Shown here: piece after piece, positions 31,559 through 43,499 of the stretch
Numbering within the stretch: position 1 is the first letter of the stretch
Layout: each line of letters starts with the position of its first letter
NCBI RefSeq assembly: GCF_004193775.1
Contig: NC_041003.1
Span: 23,366,685-23,430,684, forward strand
Reading direction: 5' to 3'
Length of the DNA: 64,000 nucleotides
Origin: Glycine soja
Taxonomy: Eukaryota; Streptophyta; Magnoliopsida; Fabales; Fabaceae
Made by a program: the position numbers and the translations under genes
Notes under the pieces: generated by a model
What the model was told of the DNA's origin: nothing
The model's input: only the letters and a program-made list of their open reading frames with translations
Databases searched by the model: none

Positions 31559-33929
31559 TGTGACATCCTGGAAATTTCTACCCGGAATTTTGTAAACGAT
31601 GCATTTTGAATGATTATATATATAAGTATTATTCAGTGTATATATATATATATATATACTCCTGGTAGAAGTAGGTATATTGGGGGAAAGATACACGGGT
31701 TAGGCTAATTAACGAAGAGAAATCCATAACTGGATAGTTATAGATTAATTCTCAATTAATTAGTCTAAAAAATTATCGTTTTGCGTGCAACTTTAAATTT
31801 AACAAAACCAACCTCTGAACCACGCTCGGGGTTTCATTCTGAGCATTTTGATATATATATTGCTTACTTTCGAAAACTGGCCCCGACGGGTGCAGAGGAA
31901 CGCGAGGGATTGGAACCAGAGAAATGGCACGCAAACCGAGGCAGGATTTTGGCATTTCAAAAGGTTAGATTTTTCTCTTCTTGTGACTGAGTATGAGTCA
32001 CATCAAGAGAAAAAGTGGGCCCCTTTTTGCTCCACTCAAAAGGAGACATGTGGCATACCTTTTAAAAAAAGAAAAGAAAAGAGGAAGCCTTTTAAACTAA
32101 AAAGCCACGTTCTCTCTCCTCACCCAGCCAAAAAGTTCAGAAGGTTTTCTCCCTCTCTCTCTCACGTTGCTATTCCCTTCTTCTTCCTCACCATTGAAGC
32201 CTCCATCAAAGCTCCAAACTTTGCTCACCATTTCTGCTCCAAATCGCAAAAGGAAGCCATTTTCAGAGTCATGAAGCGCACCTCTACGTTGTGGGACTTC
32301 AAATTTCAGGTTTGGGTAGACTTCTTTCTCACATGATTTTCGTGGGTATTGGGTTTTGGGAGATATAATGGGTAGTTCTACTAGGTTTATGCCTTGTGAT
32401 AGTTATTTGTGAAGGAATTGTTAAAAGCATGCTAAACTTGTCATGTTTGATGTGAGCTAAATATACCCATTCTGTTTTAGGGTTTATAATGATGCTTTCT
32501 GATGCTTGTGTGCTGAAATCGTTGGTAGAAAACTGATAGAGATGGAGGGTAGAGTTAACCTAGGGTTAAAAAGTGAGAATGGTAGAGATATGAATGGAAA
32601 AGTGTGAGGCTTTGAGGGTTTGAAAAGCTAAATCTGGATTTAGTGGTAATTGGAGGTTAAAGTGAGTTACTCCTAGTGTAAAATGTCATTTAGGACTTGT
32701 GGGAAAGCTTGGGCTGAGCAAATTAGGAAAATGAGTTACCAAAGTGAAAACAAGAGCCATTTCTAGGGTAAATTGGGTGTTGAGGGGTCAAATTTTGATT
32801 CGGTGGAATTTTAGTAGTAAAACCAATTTGAGCAAGTTTAGATTAATGTTATAGACTTGTGTGAGATGAGAGTTTGCTCCAAAATTACCCCATTCTCATT
32901 TTCACTTCTCAAACCTTGAAAATCCACTAAATTGAGGGGTTTTAGATACCTAGATTTTGAATTGCTTTGGTCTGAAGCTTGCCTTTGGTTTAGATGTGGT
33001 TTTTACATGATTTAGGACTTGTAGGATCCAATTTGGGAAAAATTGGATGAGGGCAAGAGTGATTTCAAAATCTGCCCAATTTGTGCAGCAAAAAGCTCTC
33101 AAATTTTGTAAAGCAGAAAATTGTGCTTGTGCAGAAAATGTTGCGTATTGCTGGTTGTGGAAAGGGTAGTACTTATTGGGTTCTGGACATTTCTAGCAGA
33201 TCCCAACGGTCAAAATGTAGAATTATGTATTTGGGACCTCCAGTAAAATTCTCGAATCGATCCAACGGTTAACGAATCGGAATGAAGAGAATGTTACTGG
33301 GGTATTTGAGTAAGGAAAGTTGTGGTATTGGAATGTGTTTTGGGCAGAGTTTTCTGCCTCCGCCCTGTTTTCTTGGTTTTGGATAGTTCATGATGTTTGG
33401 ATGTTGAATTGCTTGGATGTTGTTGAAGCTTGGAGGGATTGATGGGAACCCAGTATTGAGAGGAACGAGGATAAGGGGCTACGTGGGAGTACGTGAGCTC
33501 AGTTGAAGGTGGGCAACTGGGGATGATGGACTTATGTGTGATTTGTGGATGTGGAGAGTCAACTTGCACCATCTCCCGATCGCCACCTAGTACCACATAT
33601 GACGGGTACCCCATAATCCTACAAGCTTGAAGTGAGAAAGTGTGGAAGAGTCAGTCTTCCTACTTTTATTCGTTGACCACAGAGTGGTACCTGTAGATAT
33701 GTCGCGGGGGTCAGGAGACCTTGGGGACGTCAGGTGGGGTGCTATTGCCCAAAACCAAGCTTGACCAATCCCGACCCAACCGGGGCATAGTCAGTCAGTG
33801 AGAACCTGTGACATACCTAAACAGGAGAGCTCCTGGCAGTCAACCGATAAAAGAACAAAGACCACAAAGCATGGAGGCTTGTGTGGTGGCTGGCCAACTA
33901 TGGATCTTGATTGATATTTGGAATATGGC

Positions 33930-34335
33930 CTCTGGTAATCGATTACCAAGGGTGTGTAATCGATTACAAGGCTTAAAAATGAAGACAGGAAGTTAAGATG
34001 GTCTCTGGTAATCGATTACCAAGGGTGTGTAATCGATTACCAGGCCTAAAAATGGGGACAGGAAGTTGAGATGGCCTCTGGTAATCGATTACCAAGGGGT
34101 GTAATCGATTACAAGGCTTAGAAAAGGAGACAATAGGTTGAGCAGGCCTCTGGTAATCGATTACCAATACTGTGTAATCAATTACACAGAGTAACAGGCC
34201 ACTGGTAATCGATTATCAGTTATGTGTAATCGATTACACAGTGCATATTGCAGGTTTCCATGTTCTGAAGCTGTGTAACTCGAGTTTGGCCTCTGGTAAT
34301 CAATTACCAATGCTGTGTAATCGATTACCAGAGAA
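33930..34335 (+). repeat. Cluster of TAATCGATTA palindromes
   Basis: Alternating TGGTAATCGATTACCA and TGTAATCGATTACA motifs, roughly 25-30 bp apart within pairs and about 70-75 bp per repeat. Ten copies keep the 10-bp core exactly; two are one-base variants. TGGTAATCGATTACCA is a perfect 16-bp palindrome. Lies inside the Tekay-like LTR. Confidence 0.9.
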
Positions 34336-34457
34336 GAAAAGCCTTGAGGCACACCTTTTAATTGCATGTAGTGGTTATGGGACGCATTGTCTTGCTACCG
34401 TAGTTAGATCTCTCATGAAAGAGTCTACCCCCTTTCTTTTATTTCTTGTAGATCGCG

Positions 34458-34889
34458 ATGGCAGCACAATTAATCCATGACCAAGTGGAGATGGAGTGCC
34501 TAGAGGGAGTTTGGGAGACCCTCGAAGGCAATGCGAGGTGCCGATTCCGGGGCACGATTCGATTCACGGCTACTTCATTGGTACATCCAGAGGAACCCGC
34601 ACGCACGCTTTAGCGCACTGTGGAGTGGATATTACCTACACCTACTCCATATCGACTAGTGGAGCCCGTCCAAGTAATAGAGGTGTCGTCATCTGAAGAA
34701 GACCCTGAGGAGGACCCTGAGGAGCTACCTCCTGAGCTTGCTGTGGATGCTCTTGACTTTCCAGAGGGTGATGAGGACCCACTCCCTGAGGTGGATTCTC
34801 CAGAGGACGTCATGTCGGCATCTGAGGCAGACTCTATGGAGGAGAGCGGCCCTGGAGGGATAGCGACTAGTGGAGGCTCTTCATCGTAG
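34458..34889 (+). pseudogene. Acidic ORF carried inside the Tekay-like LTR
   Basis: A 143-codon frame from ATG 34458 to TAG 34887-34889, broken only by TAG at 34611-34613. The N-terminal half reads MAAQLIHDQVEMECLEGVWE; the C-terminal half is very acidic with Ser/Pro (VSSSEEDPEEDPEELPPELA, ending GGSSS). A pyrimidine-rich tract ending TTTCTTGTAG lies just upstream and resembles a splice acceptor. I do not recognise the protein. It could be an LTR-encoded accessory ORF, a captured exon, or chance. Confidence 0.45.
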
Positions 34890-35467
34890 CAGATGGCTCC
34901 TTAGACTAGGTTTATATACTTTTTGGGGGTGGGTGTATCTAGTACAGACTGTTAGGTTTACTCTTTTGGTTTTTGTATGGGTAGACCTATTGTATAGGAA
35001 TTTGATGACTGTATACATGTGGTTGAAACCACCACAGTGGATACCTTTGCTCTAGATGTCACTATGTATTTTGCGAAACTCCCATATTTTGGACAGCTTT
35101 AGATGATGAATGTATTTATGTTTAATCTTGTTATTTGAAAAGAATGTGATAACAAACTTTATTTGAAAGAGAGTTCACCGACCGTATTTCATTTTATCAT
35201 TTTTCACGTGACAACCTATAGTAATGGCTGACATACTTTTCCTTTTGAAAAAGCAAAATAGTTTAGAGGTTATGAGTGATCAGAAAGAAATGACTCCGAA
35301 TAGAGTTGTGAACTGGACATTCAGGACTCTATAGTGATAATTTTCCTTCTGAACTTAATTACTATGAAAAAGAGAAAGAAACGAAAAAGAAAAAGAAAAA
35401 AAATTCCCATGGTTTTTTTTATTTAAATCATTACTATTAAACCAGTCATTATTTGGGGACGCCACAA

Positions 35468-35483
35468 TTGGTTGTATTAGAGC
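35468..35483 (+). promoter_or_regulatory. Tekay-like primer-binding site (degenerate tRNA-Met)
   Basis: TTGGTTGTATTAGAGC follows the LTR end and resembles the initiator-Met site TTGGTATCAGAGC, with a three-base insertion and one change. 35484-35759 is leader with no gene. Confidence 0.6.
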
Positions 35484-35759
35484 AAAAGTTGGATTCTAGT
35501 GAACCTGTCCATGGTCTTGCTGTGTGAATGCTGTGTATCTCTGAAACTTGGAAGTAGGTTTCGGGGAGTGACGTTAAGTCACACATTGTATGTATTTCTA
35601 CTTTCTTGTCTTAAGCAGGAATGTGCAATTAATTCAGTAGAATTGTTGTGTGTATATTTATGTATAGAGAGAAGGATATTGTTGTAACTGTCATAGCTTG
35701 TGTGGTACACTCTCTTATTAGAATTTCTTGGATACTAATAGCTTCCCTAAAGGTTAGGT

Positions 35760-36790
35760 ATGGCAGGACGTGGTAGGGATCAGAACCGTGATGTCCTCGA
35801 CCGCATCACAGCTGTGCTGGAAACTCTAGTGCAGGAACATGATGTGGAGCCGGCGGAGTATCGGGGATTCATGGCTTTTCGTAAGAACCACCCGCCGAAG
35901 TTCAGTGGGGACTATGATCCAGAAGGTGCTAGGTTGTGGTTAGCTGAGATTGAGGAGATTTTCGAGGCGATGGGTTGCCTCGAGGAGCATAAGGTCCCTT
36001 ATGCGACATTCATGCTCCAAGCAGAAGCCGAGAATTGGTAGAAGTTCGTGAAGCCTTCATTTGCTGCACCTGGAGGCGTGATTCCTTGGAATGCCTTCAA
36101 GGACAAATTCCTGGAAAATTATTTCCAACGAGATCTCAGGAAGCGAAAGGCGAGGGAATTTCTGGATTTGAAGCAGGGAAACATGTCCGTTGGGGAATAC
36201 GCGACCAAATTTAATGAACTTCTACAATATTGGCCTCAATACCTAGATGCTCGGAACGAAGAAGATTTATGTGCTCAGTTTGAGAATGGGCTTCGATTGG
36301 AGATTCAACAGGCGGTTAGCTATATGCAGATCACGGATTTCAATCAACTGGTGACAAAGTGCAGAATATTTGAGGACAAGATGAAGGAGAGGCAAGCTAG
36401 AGGCTTTGGAGGACCACAGAGAAGCCATCCTTTTAGAGGAAACAGTAATAAGAGGATGAAGCCATATTCTAGCAACATGGGGAAACAACCTGTGACTACA
36501 TCCAACATGAGCCAGTCAAGGGGGACTGGGGTACAGTGCTTTCAGTGTGGAGGACCGCATCTTAGGAGGAATTGCCCACAACTCCAGCAGACACAGGAGA
36601 ACCGTTGTTATGTTTGTGGCAAGGTAGGCCATTATGCTCGAGAATGTAGGGTGACTGGGAGACCGACTGTAACTGCCAATTCCAACACCGTCAATCGTGG
36701 ACCTACTAATTCCACAAGGAGCGGTAATGTTAGCAACAACAACAACACTAGTGGTGGAAGACCAAAGGTACCCTCCCGGGTATTTGCTTT
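35760..36790 (+). pseudogene. Tekay-like gag
   Basis: Starts ATG 35760 (MAGRGRDQNRDVLDRITAVL). The retrotransposon gag core reads FSGDYDPEGARLWLAEIEEI and [20 protein letters not shown], followed by two zinc knuckles: [13 protein letters not shown] (about 36537) and [15 protein letters not shown] (about 36604). One in-frame TAG at 36039-36041 follows AEAENW, where a Trp codon is expected. Otherwise the frame is continuous into protease, consistent with a single gag-pol polyprotein in chromoviruses. Confidence 0.88.
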
Positions 36791-37200
36791 GAGTGGATTA
36801 GAAGCTGCTGCCTCCGACGATTTGATACAGGGTAAGTGTTTGATTGTTGATAAACTACTAGATGTTCTCTATGATTTGGGTGCCACGCATTCATTCATAT
36901 CTCATGCATGTGTGGAGAGGTTGGGGTTATGTGCGACGGAGTTACCATATGATATTGTGGTGTCTACTCCGACTAACGAGCCTGTAACCACCTCTCGGGT
37001 GTGTTTGAAGTGTCCTATAATTGTTGAGGGTCGATCTTTTATGGCGGATTTGATTTGCCTACCTTTAGCTCATCTAGATGTGATCTTGGGGATGGATTGG
37101 TTATCTACTAACCATATCTTTCTAGACTGCAAAGAGAAGATGCTAGTATTTGGTGAAAATGTAGTTCCAAACGAACCATTGAAAGAGAATGCGGCCAACG
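36791..37200 (+). pseudogene. Tekay-like aspartic protease
   Basis: Part of the same frame as gag. The expected active site D-[ST]-G-A-T-H-S-F reads [19 protein letters not shown] near 36875, with Leu in place of Ser, a single C-to-T step. The flap and second motif region (LIVEGRSF-like, then [19 protein letters not shown]) are present. The changed residue would probably abolish processing. Confidence 0.8.
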
Positions 37201-38180
37201 ATGGAACGGGGGATGTTCGAACTTACATGATGTTGTTCTCCATGAATGTGGAGGAGGTCGCTGAAGTTAGTAGTATACTGGTGGTGTCAGAATTTCCAGA
37301 AGTTTTTCCTGATGACATTTGTGAATTACCACCTGAAAGAGAAGTAGAGTTCATTATTGACTTGGTGCCTGGGGCGAATCCAGTGTCGATCGCGCCTTAT
37401 ACAATGTCTCCGGTAGAACTAGCAGAGGTGGAGGCACAAGTGCAGGATCTGTTAAGCAAACAATTAGTTCGCCCAAGCGCATCACCGTGGGGAGCGCCGG
37501 TCTTATTGGTTAAAAAGAAGGATGGAAGTATGAGGATGTGTGCAGACTATCGGCAGCTAAACAAGGTCACTATCAAGAACAAATATCCTCTACCAAGGAT
37601 AGATGATTTGATTGATCAATTGAGGGGAGCGACAGTATTTTCGAAGATAGATTTGCGATCGGGGTATCATCAAATCCGAGTTAAAAAGGAAGATATCCCA
37701 AAGACTGCGTTTCGGACTCGGTATGGGCATTACGAGTATTTAGTCATGCCATTTGGAGTGACTAATGCTCCGGCTATCTTCATGGACTATATGAACCGTA
37801 TATTCCATGATTACTTAGATCCGTTTGTGGTTGTGTTCATTGATGATATCCTAGTTTATTCAAGGAATAAGGAGGAGCATGAGAAGCACTTGAGAATTGT
37901 CTTGCATATCCTCAGGGATAGGAAATTGTTCGCTAAATTGTCGAAATGTGAATTTTGGTTAGAGAAAGTGCAGTTCTTGGGACATGTGATTTGGAAGGAT
38001 GAGGTTGCGGTGGATCCGATTAAAGTGGAGTCGGTTATGGAGTGGCAACAACCGACAACTCCAACAGAAGTTCGAAGTTTCTTGGGCTTGGCTGGCTATT
38101 ATAGAAAATTCATTGAGGAATTTTCTAAGTTAGAGCTACCCGTAACTAAATTGACTCGCAAGAATGAGAAGTTTGTCTAG
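37201..38180 (+). pseudogene. Tekay-like reverse transcriptase
   Basis: Continuous with protease. Motifs in order: [93 protein letters not shown] (catalytic DD, about 37840), then FLGHVI and the thumb [16 protein letters not shown]. It copies element RNA into DNA. Ends at TAG 38178-38180, after KFV, where Trp is usual. Confidence 0.9.
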
Positions 38181-38768
38181 AATGAGAAATGCGATCAAAG
38201 CTTCCAAGAGTTGAAGATGCGGTTGACAACAACTCCAGTGTTAATTTTGCCCAACCCTAAGAGACCATTTGAAGTGTATTGCGATGCGAGCGAGCAAGGC
38301 TTGGGGTGTGTGTTAATGCAAGAGGGAAGAGTAGTGTCTTATGCTTCACGCCAATTGCGTCCTCATGAAGTTAACTATCCGACCCATGATTTGGAACTAG
38401 CAGCTGTGGTCTTTGCCTTAAAGATTTGGAGGCACTATTTATACGGTACTCATTTTGAAGTTTTCAGTGATCACAAGAGTCTCAAATACTTGTTCGATCA
38501 GAAGGAACTCAATATGAGGCAACGAAGATGGATGGAGTTTCTCAAGGATTATGATTTTGGTCTTTCCTACCATCCAGGAAAGGCTAATGTAGTAGCCGAC
38601 GCACTAAGCCAGAAGTCCTTACATGTTGCGGCTATGATGAGTTTGGAGCAGAGATTGATAGAGGAATTTCGAGATCTGAATCTAGCAATCGAGATGCGAC
38701 CCAAGAGCTTATTTGTGGGAGCGTTGCAGATCACCAATGAATTCGTAGATCACATACGTGAGGCTTAA
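38181..38768 (+). pseudogene. Tekay-like RNase H
   Basis: Same frame after the TAG at 38178. Catalytic acids are visible in [44 protein letters not shown] and VVADALSQK. It would degrade the RNA strand of the hybrid. Ends with TAA at 38766-38768, probably from a Gln or Glu codon, because the frame continues into integrase. Confidence 0.88.
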
Positions 38769-40168
38769 GAGGATGACCCGTTTCTGCAAGGCAAAGTGTT
38801 AGATGCGATGGGAGATAAGGATGTGGAGTTTAAGAAGGACACAACCGGGTTAATTAGATTCAAGGGGAGGATATGTGTACCATCTTTAGATGATTTGAAA
38901 GTTAAGATCTTGGAAGAAGCACATAAAAGCCGTCTTAGTTTCCATCCAGGAATGACTAAGATGTACCAAGATTTGAAGAGAAGTTTTTGGTGGCATGGCA
39001 TGAAGAAAGATGTAGCTGAATATGTAGCAAGATGTTTGACATGTCAAAAGGCTAAGGCTGAGCACCAGCGACCATCAAGAGAATTGAAGCCACTAGAAAT
39101 TCCGGAATGGAAATGGGAGAGCATATCTATGGATTTTGTATCTAGTTTACCCAAGACTAGTCGTGGACATGATGTTGTGTGGGTCATAGTAGATCGATCA
39201 CCAAATCTGCTCATTTTATTCCGGTGAATATGAAGTATAAAATGGAGAAGCTAGTAGGGTTGTATATCAAAGAAGTAGTAAGGTTGCATGGAATTCCTTC
39301 CAGTATTGTATCAGACAGGGATCCGAGGTTCACCTCGCGATTTTGGACAAGTCTACACGAAGCATTGGGGACAAAGCTGAAGCTCAGTTCAGCTTATCAT
39401 CCTCAAACAGATGGTCAGACCGAACGAACCATTCAGACTCTAGAGGATCTACTTCGGCCGTGTATTATGGAGCAACAAGGTAGCTGGATGGAATGTTTGC
39501 CATTGATTGAATTTACTTACAACAACAGCTACCAAGCCAGTATTGGTATGGCTCCTTTTGAAGCTCTATATGGACGAAAGTGTAAAACTCCTATTTGTTG
39601 GTACGATGATGGAGAAGCAGTACTCCTTGGGCCCGAAATGCTAAAACAGATTACCGAACTAGTGAAACTGATTCGGGTGAAAATAAAAGCATCTCAGGAT
39701 AGGCAGAAGAGCTATTATGATAGAAGGAGGAAGCCATTAGATTTTCAGGAAGGAGAACATGTGTTTTTGAAGGTTTCTCCTGTGACCGGAGTCGGAAGAG
39801 CTCTCAAATCTAGGAAGTTGACGCCCAAGTATCTAGGTCTGTATCAGATTTTGAAGAAGGTTGGGCCTGTAGCTTATCAAATCGCTTTACCTCCGAGCTT
39901 ATCGAATTTGCATCCTGTGTTTCATGTCTCTCAACTGAGACGGTACAACCCGGATCCATCACATATACTTGCAATGGACAAGGTACATGTGAAGGATAAC
40001 CTCACCTATACAGCACAACCTCAGAAGATTACTGATCGAAGAATGAAGTCGCTGAAAGGAAAGGAGATCACGTTGGTGAAAGTACAGTGGGGACCCGACG
40101 AGGGTGATTCAACCTGGGAATTAGAGGATAGGGTGAGAGAATTGTACCCAAGTTTGTTCATAGAGTAG
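38769..40168 (+). pseudogene. Tekay-like integrase with C-terminal chromodomain
   Basis: The zinc-binding domain has HKSRLSFHPGMTKMYQDLKR and CLTCQKAKAEH (HHCC). The core has D in SMDFVSSLPKTSRG, D in IVSDRDPRFTSRFW and E in LPLIEFTYNNSYQ. A one-base loss near 39199 shifts the frame between VIVDR and TKSAHFIPVN. The C-terminus (GKEITLVKVQWGPDEGDSTW, then LEDRVRELYPSLF) resembles a chromodomain, the hallmark of chromoviruses, thought to guide insertion into heterochromatin. Stop at 40166-40168. Confidence 0.88.
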
Positions 40169-40192
40169 TTAATTTCGGGGACGAAATTCCTT

Positions 40193-40204
40193 AAAGGGTG
40201 GGAG
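40193..40204 (+). promoter_or_regulatory. Tekay-like polypurine tract
   Basis: AAAGGGTGGGAG lies just before the 3' LTR start TGCGACATCC at 40208. Confidence 0.75.
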
Positions 40205-40207
40205 TAT

Positions 40208-41842
40208 TGCGACATCCTGGAAATTTCTACCCGGAATTTTGTAAACGATGCATTTTGAATGATTATATATATAAGTATTATTCAGTGTATATATATATAT
40301 ATACTCCTGGTAGAAGTAGGTATATTGGGGGAAAGATACGCGGGTTAGGCTAATTAACGAAGAGAAATCCATAACTGGATAGTTATAGATTAATTCTCAA
40401 TTAATTAGTCTAAAAAATTATCGTTTTGCATTCAACTTAAAATTTAACAAAACCAACCTCTGAACCACGCTCGGAGTTTCATTCTGAGCATTTTGATATA
40501 TGTATTGCTTACTTTTGAAAACTAGCCCCGACGGGTGCAGAGAAACGTAAGGGATTAGAACCAGAGAAACGACACGCAAACCGAGGCAGGATTTTAGCAT
40601 TTCAAAAGGTTAGATTTTTCTCTTCTTGTGACTGAGTATGAGTCACATCAAGAGAAAAAGTGGGCCCCTTTTTGCTCCACTCAAAAAGAGACATGTGGCA
40701 AACCTTTTAAAAAAAAAGGAAGCCTTTTAAACTAAAAAGCCACGTTCTCTCTCCTCACTCAGCCAAAAAGTTCAGAAGCTTTTCTCCCTCTCTCTCTCAC
40801 GTTTCTATTCCCTTCTTCTTCCTCACCATTGAAGCTTCCATCAAAGCTCCAAACCTTGCTCACCATTTATGCTCCAAATCGCAAAAGGAAGCCATTTTTG
40901 GAGTCATGAAGCGCACCTCTACGTTGTGGGACTTCAAATTTCAAGTTTGGGTAAACTTCTTTCTCACATGATTTTCGTGGGTATTGGGTTTTGGGAGATA
41001 TAATGGGTAGTTCTACTAGGTTTATGCCTTGTGATAGTTATTTGTGAAGGAATTTGTTAAAAGCATGCTAAACTTGTCATGTTTGATGTGAGCTAAATAT
41101 ACCCATTCTATTTTAGGGTTTATAATGATGCTTTCTGATGCTTGTGTGCTGAAATCATTGGTAGAAAATTGATAGAGATGGAGGGTAGAGTTAACCTAGG
41201 GTTAAAAAGTGAGAATGGTAGAGATATGAGTGAAAAAGTGTGAGGCTTTGAGGGTTTGAAAAGCTAAATCTGGATTTAGTGGTAATTGGAGGTTAAAGTG
41301 AGTTACTCCTAGTGTAAAATGTCATTTAGGACTTGTGGGAAAGCTTGGGCTGAGCAAATGAGGAAAATGAGTGACCAAAGTGAAAACAAGAGCCATTTCT
41401 AGGGTAAATTGGGTGTTGAGGGGTCAAATTTTGATTCGGTGGAATTTTAGTAGTAAAACCAGTTTGAGCAAGTTTAGATTAATGTTATAGACTTGTGTGA
41501 GATGAGAGTTTTCTCCAAAATTACCCCATTCTCATTTTCACTTCTCAAACCTTGAAAATCCACTAAATTGAGGGGTTTTAGATACCTAGATTTTGAATTG
41601 CTTTGGTCTGAAGCTTGCCTTTGGTTTAGATGTGGTTTATACATGATTTAGGACTTGTAGGATCCAATTTGGGCAAAATTGGATGAGGGCAAGAGTGATT
41701 TCGAAATCTGCCCAATTTGTGTAGCAAAAAGCTGTCAAATTTTGTGCAGCAGAAAATTGTGCTTGTGCGGAAAATGTTGTGTATTGCTGGTTGTGGAAAG
41801 GGTAGTACATATTGGGTTCTGGACATTTCTAGCAGATCCCAA
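40208..41842 (+). repeat. Tekay-like 3' LTR, truncated at its 3' side
   Basis: Matches the first ~1.64 kb of the 5' LTR (31559 to about 33197) with scattered substitutions, then breaks into CRM-B LTR sequence. The missing ~2.3 kb includes the palindrome cluster and LTR ORF. The junction shares ATGTA with both parents, so I infer a deletion by short-homology joining. Confidence 0.85.
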
Positions 41843-42013
41843 CGATCAAAATGTACAAAGATAATTGGACCCAACCTTGGCCCATGGGCTCAGAAGTCTA
41901 CCCTGAGGTTCATGAGAACCCTAAGACCTTCTTTAGCAGCTCTAGCCCAATCCTCTTGAAGCCTCTTGATCATGGCTCTAGTGACTGGTCCCTTCCTAGG
42001 GAGGATTAAATCA
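41843..42013 (-). repeat. CRM-B 3' LTR (only ~170 bp left)
   Basis: Matches 50936-51099 of the 5' LTR. Inner end on the + strand is GATTAAATCA, followed by the polypurine tract at 42014-42026 (minus strand AAGGGGAAGGGGA). The outer part was lost in the deletion at 41842. Confidence 0.82.
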
Positions 42014-43494
42014 TCCCCTTCCCCTTGAAGAGGATTTGACCTCAAATCTGTTAGTTCCTCCTCCTTAATATTTGCTCCACCTGCAAAAGGAATTAAATCA
42101 GAAATGTTAAAAAGTGGTGTTGACTCCATACTCTTCCGAGAGGTCCAACCTATAGGCATTGTTATTGATCCTCTCCAGAACCTGAAAAGGTCCATCCCCT
42201 CTAGGGCTAAGCTTGGATTTTCTTTTAGTAGGGAATCTATCCTTCCTAAGATGGAGCCAAACCCAATCACCCTCATTAAGAACTAGCTCTTTTCCTCATC
42301 TATTGCCTTTAGTTGAATACACCTTTTGTTTGGTTTTCTATTTGGTTATTAACCCTCTCATGCAACTTCTTTACAAACTCTGACCTAGATTCCCCTTCTT
42401 TATGTATAAAAGAAGTTTCCAGTGGGAGGGGAATGAGGTCTAACTGTGTTAGGGGATTGAACCCATAGACAACCTCAACAGGGGACTGCTTGGTGGTTCT
42501 ATGAACCCCCCTGTTGTAGGCAAATTCTACATAAGGAAGATACTCATCCTGAGACTTATGGTTGCCTTTCAGAAGAGCCCTTAAAAGGGTGGATAAAGAC
42601 CTATTCACTACCTCTATTTGCCCATCAGTTTATGGATGACAAGTGGTAGAGAAAAGAAGTTTAGTTCCTAGCTTAGCCCATAAGGTTTTCCAGAAGTGGC
42701 TAAGGAACTTAGCATCTCTATCTGACACAACGGTCCTAGGCAAACCATGGAGTCTCACAACTTCCCTGAAAAAGAGTTTTGAGATGTGGGAAGCATCATC
42801 CACCTTGTGGCATGGTATAAAGTGTGCCATCTTGCTAAACCAATCCACCACCACAAAGATAGAGTCTACACCTCTTTGGGTTCTAGGAAGCCCAAGGACA
42901 AAGTCCATACTAATGTCTACCCAAGGTGCAGAGGGGATGGGTAAGGGTGTGTATAGCCCATGAGGCATCACCCTAGACTTGGCTTGTAAACAAGCCACAC
43001 ACCTAGTGCAATGCTTATGGACATCTTTCTTCATATGGGGCCAATAAAACTTTTCTTTGAGTAAGACAAGGGTCTTGTCTATCCCAAAGTGGCCCATGAG
43101 CCCACCCTCATGGCTCTCTTTCACAAGTAATTTCCTAATGGATCATTGGGGTATGCAAAGCTTTCCCTCTTTGAACAAATACCCCTCAGCCAAATAGAAT
43201 CCATCTTGGGCCTTTTTCCCATAACTCTCGTAAATGGGAGAGAAATGTTCATCTAAAGCATACAAGTCCCTAATATTATCAAATCCTAAAATTTGAGCTC
43301 CTAGGGAGCAAAACAATGTGTGTCTCCTAGAGAGGGCATCAACTACCACATTTGTTTTTCCATTTTTGTATTTGATAACATATGGAAATTGCTCTAGGTA
43401 CTCTACCCATTTTGCATGCCTCTTGTTTAACTTGTTTTTCCCTCTAATGTACTTAAGTGATTGACGATCACTATGAATGACAAATTCCTTGGAA
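41890..43494 (-). pseudogene. CRM-B RNase H end and integrase
   Basis: Minus strand. 43494-43300 completes RNase H (SKEFVIHSDRQSLKYIRGKN, ALSRR). Integrase follows: [20 protein letters not shown] and [12 protein letters not shown] (zinc-binding), then D in [12 protein letters not shown] in [14 protein letters not shown] and E in LPYVEFAYNRGVH. A TAA at 42627-42629 interrupts CHP-TDGQ, where Gln is expected. The C-terminal part is frame-shifted after 42309; its last open piece (42276-41890) includes FNISDLIPF and runs through the polypurine tract into the 3' LTR, ending RVLMNLRVDF. Confidence 0.85.
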
Positions 43495-43499
43495 ACAAG

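Larger units (their letters stand above)
31559..35466 (+). repeat. Tekay/Del-like chromovirus 5' LTR (3.9 kb)
   Basis: Starts TGTGACATCCTGGAAATTTC and ends GGGGACGCCACA, followed by a degenerate tRNA-Met PBS. The start repeats at 40208 as the 3' LTR. It contains a cluster of ten TAATCGATTA palindromes (33935-34325) and an acidic ORF at 34458-34889. The long LTR is usual for the Tekay/Del lineage. The left target-site copy may be TTAGT (31554-31558). Confidence 0.88.

Noticed and set aside
33081..33614. Short frames in the Tekay-like LTR outside the acidic ORF
   Set aside because: No consistent composition, not conserved in the 3' LTR copy, and interrupted by indels.
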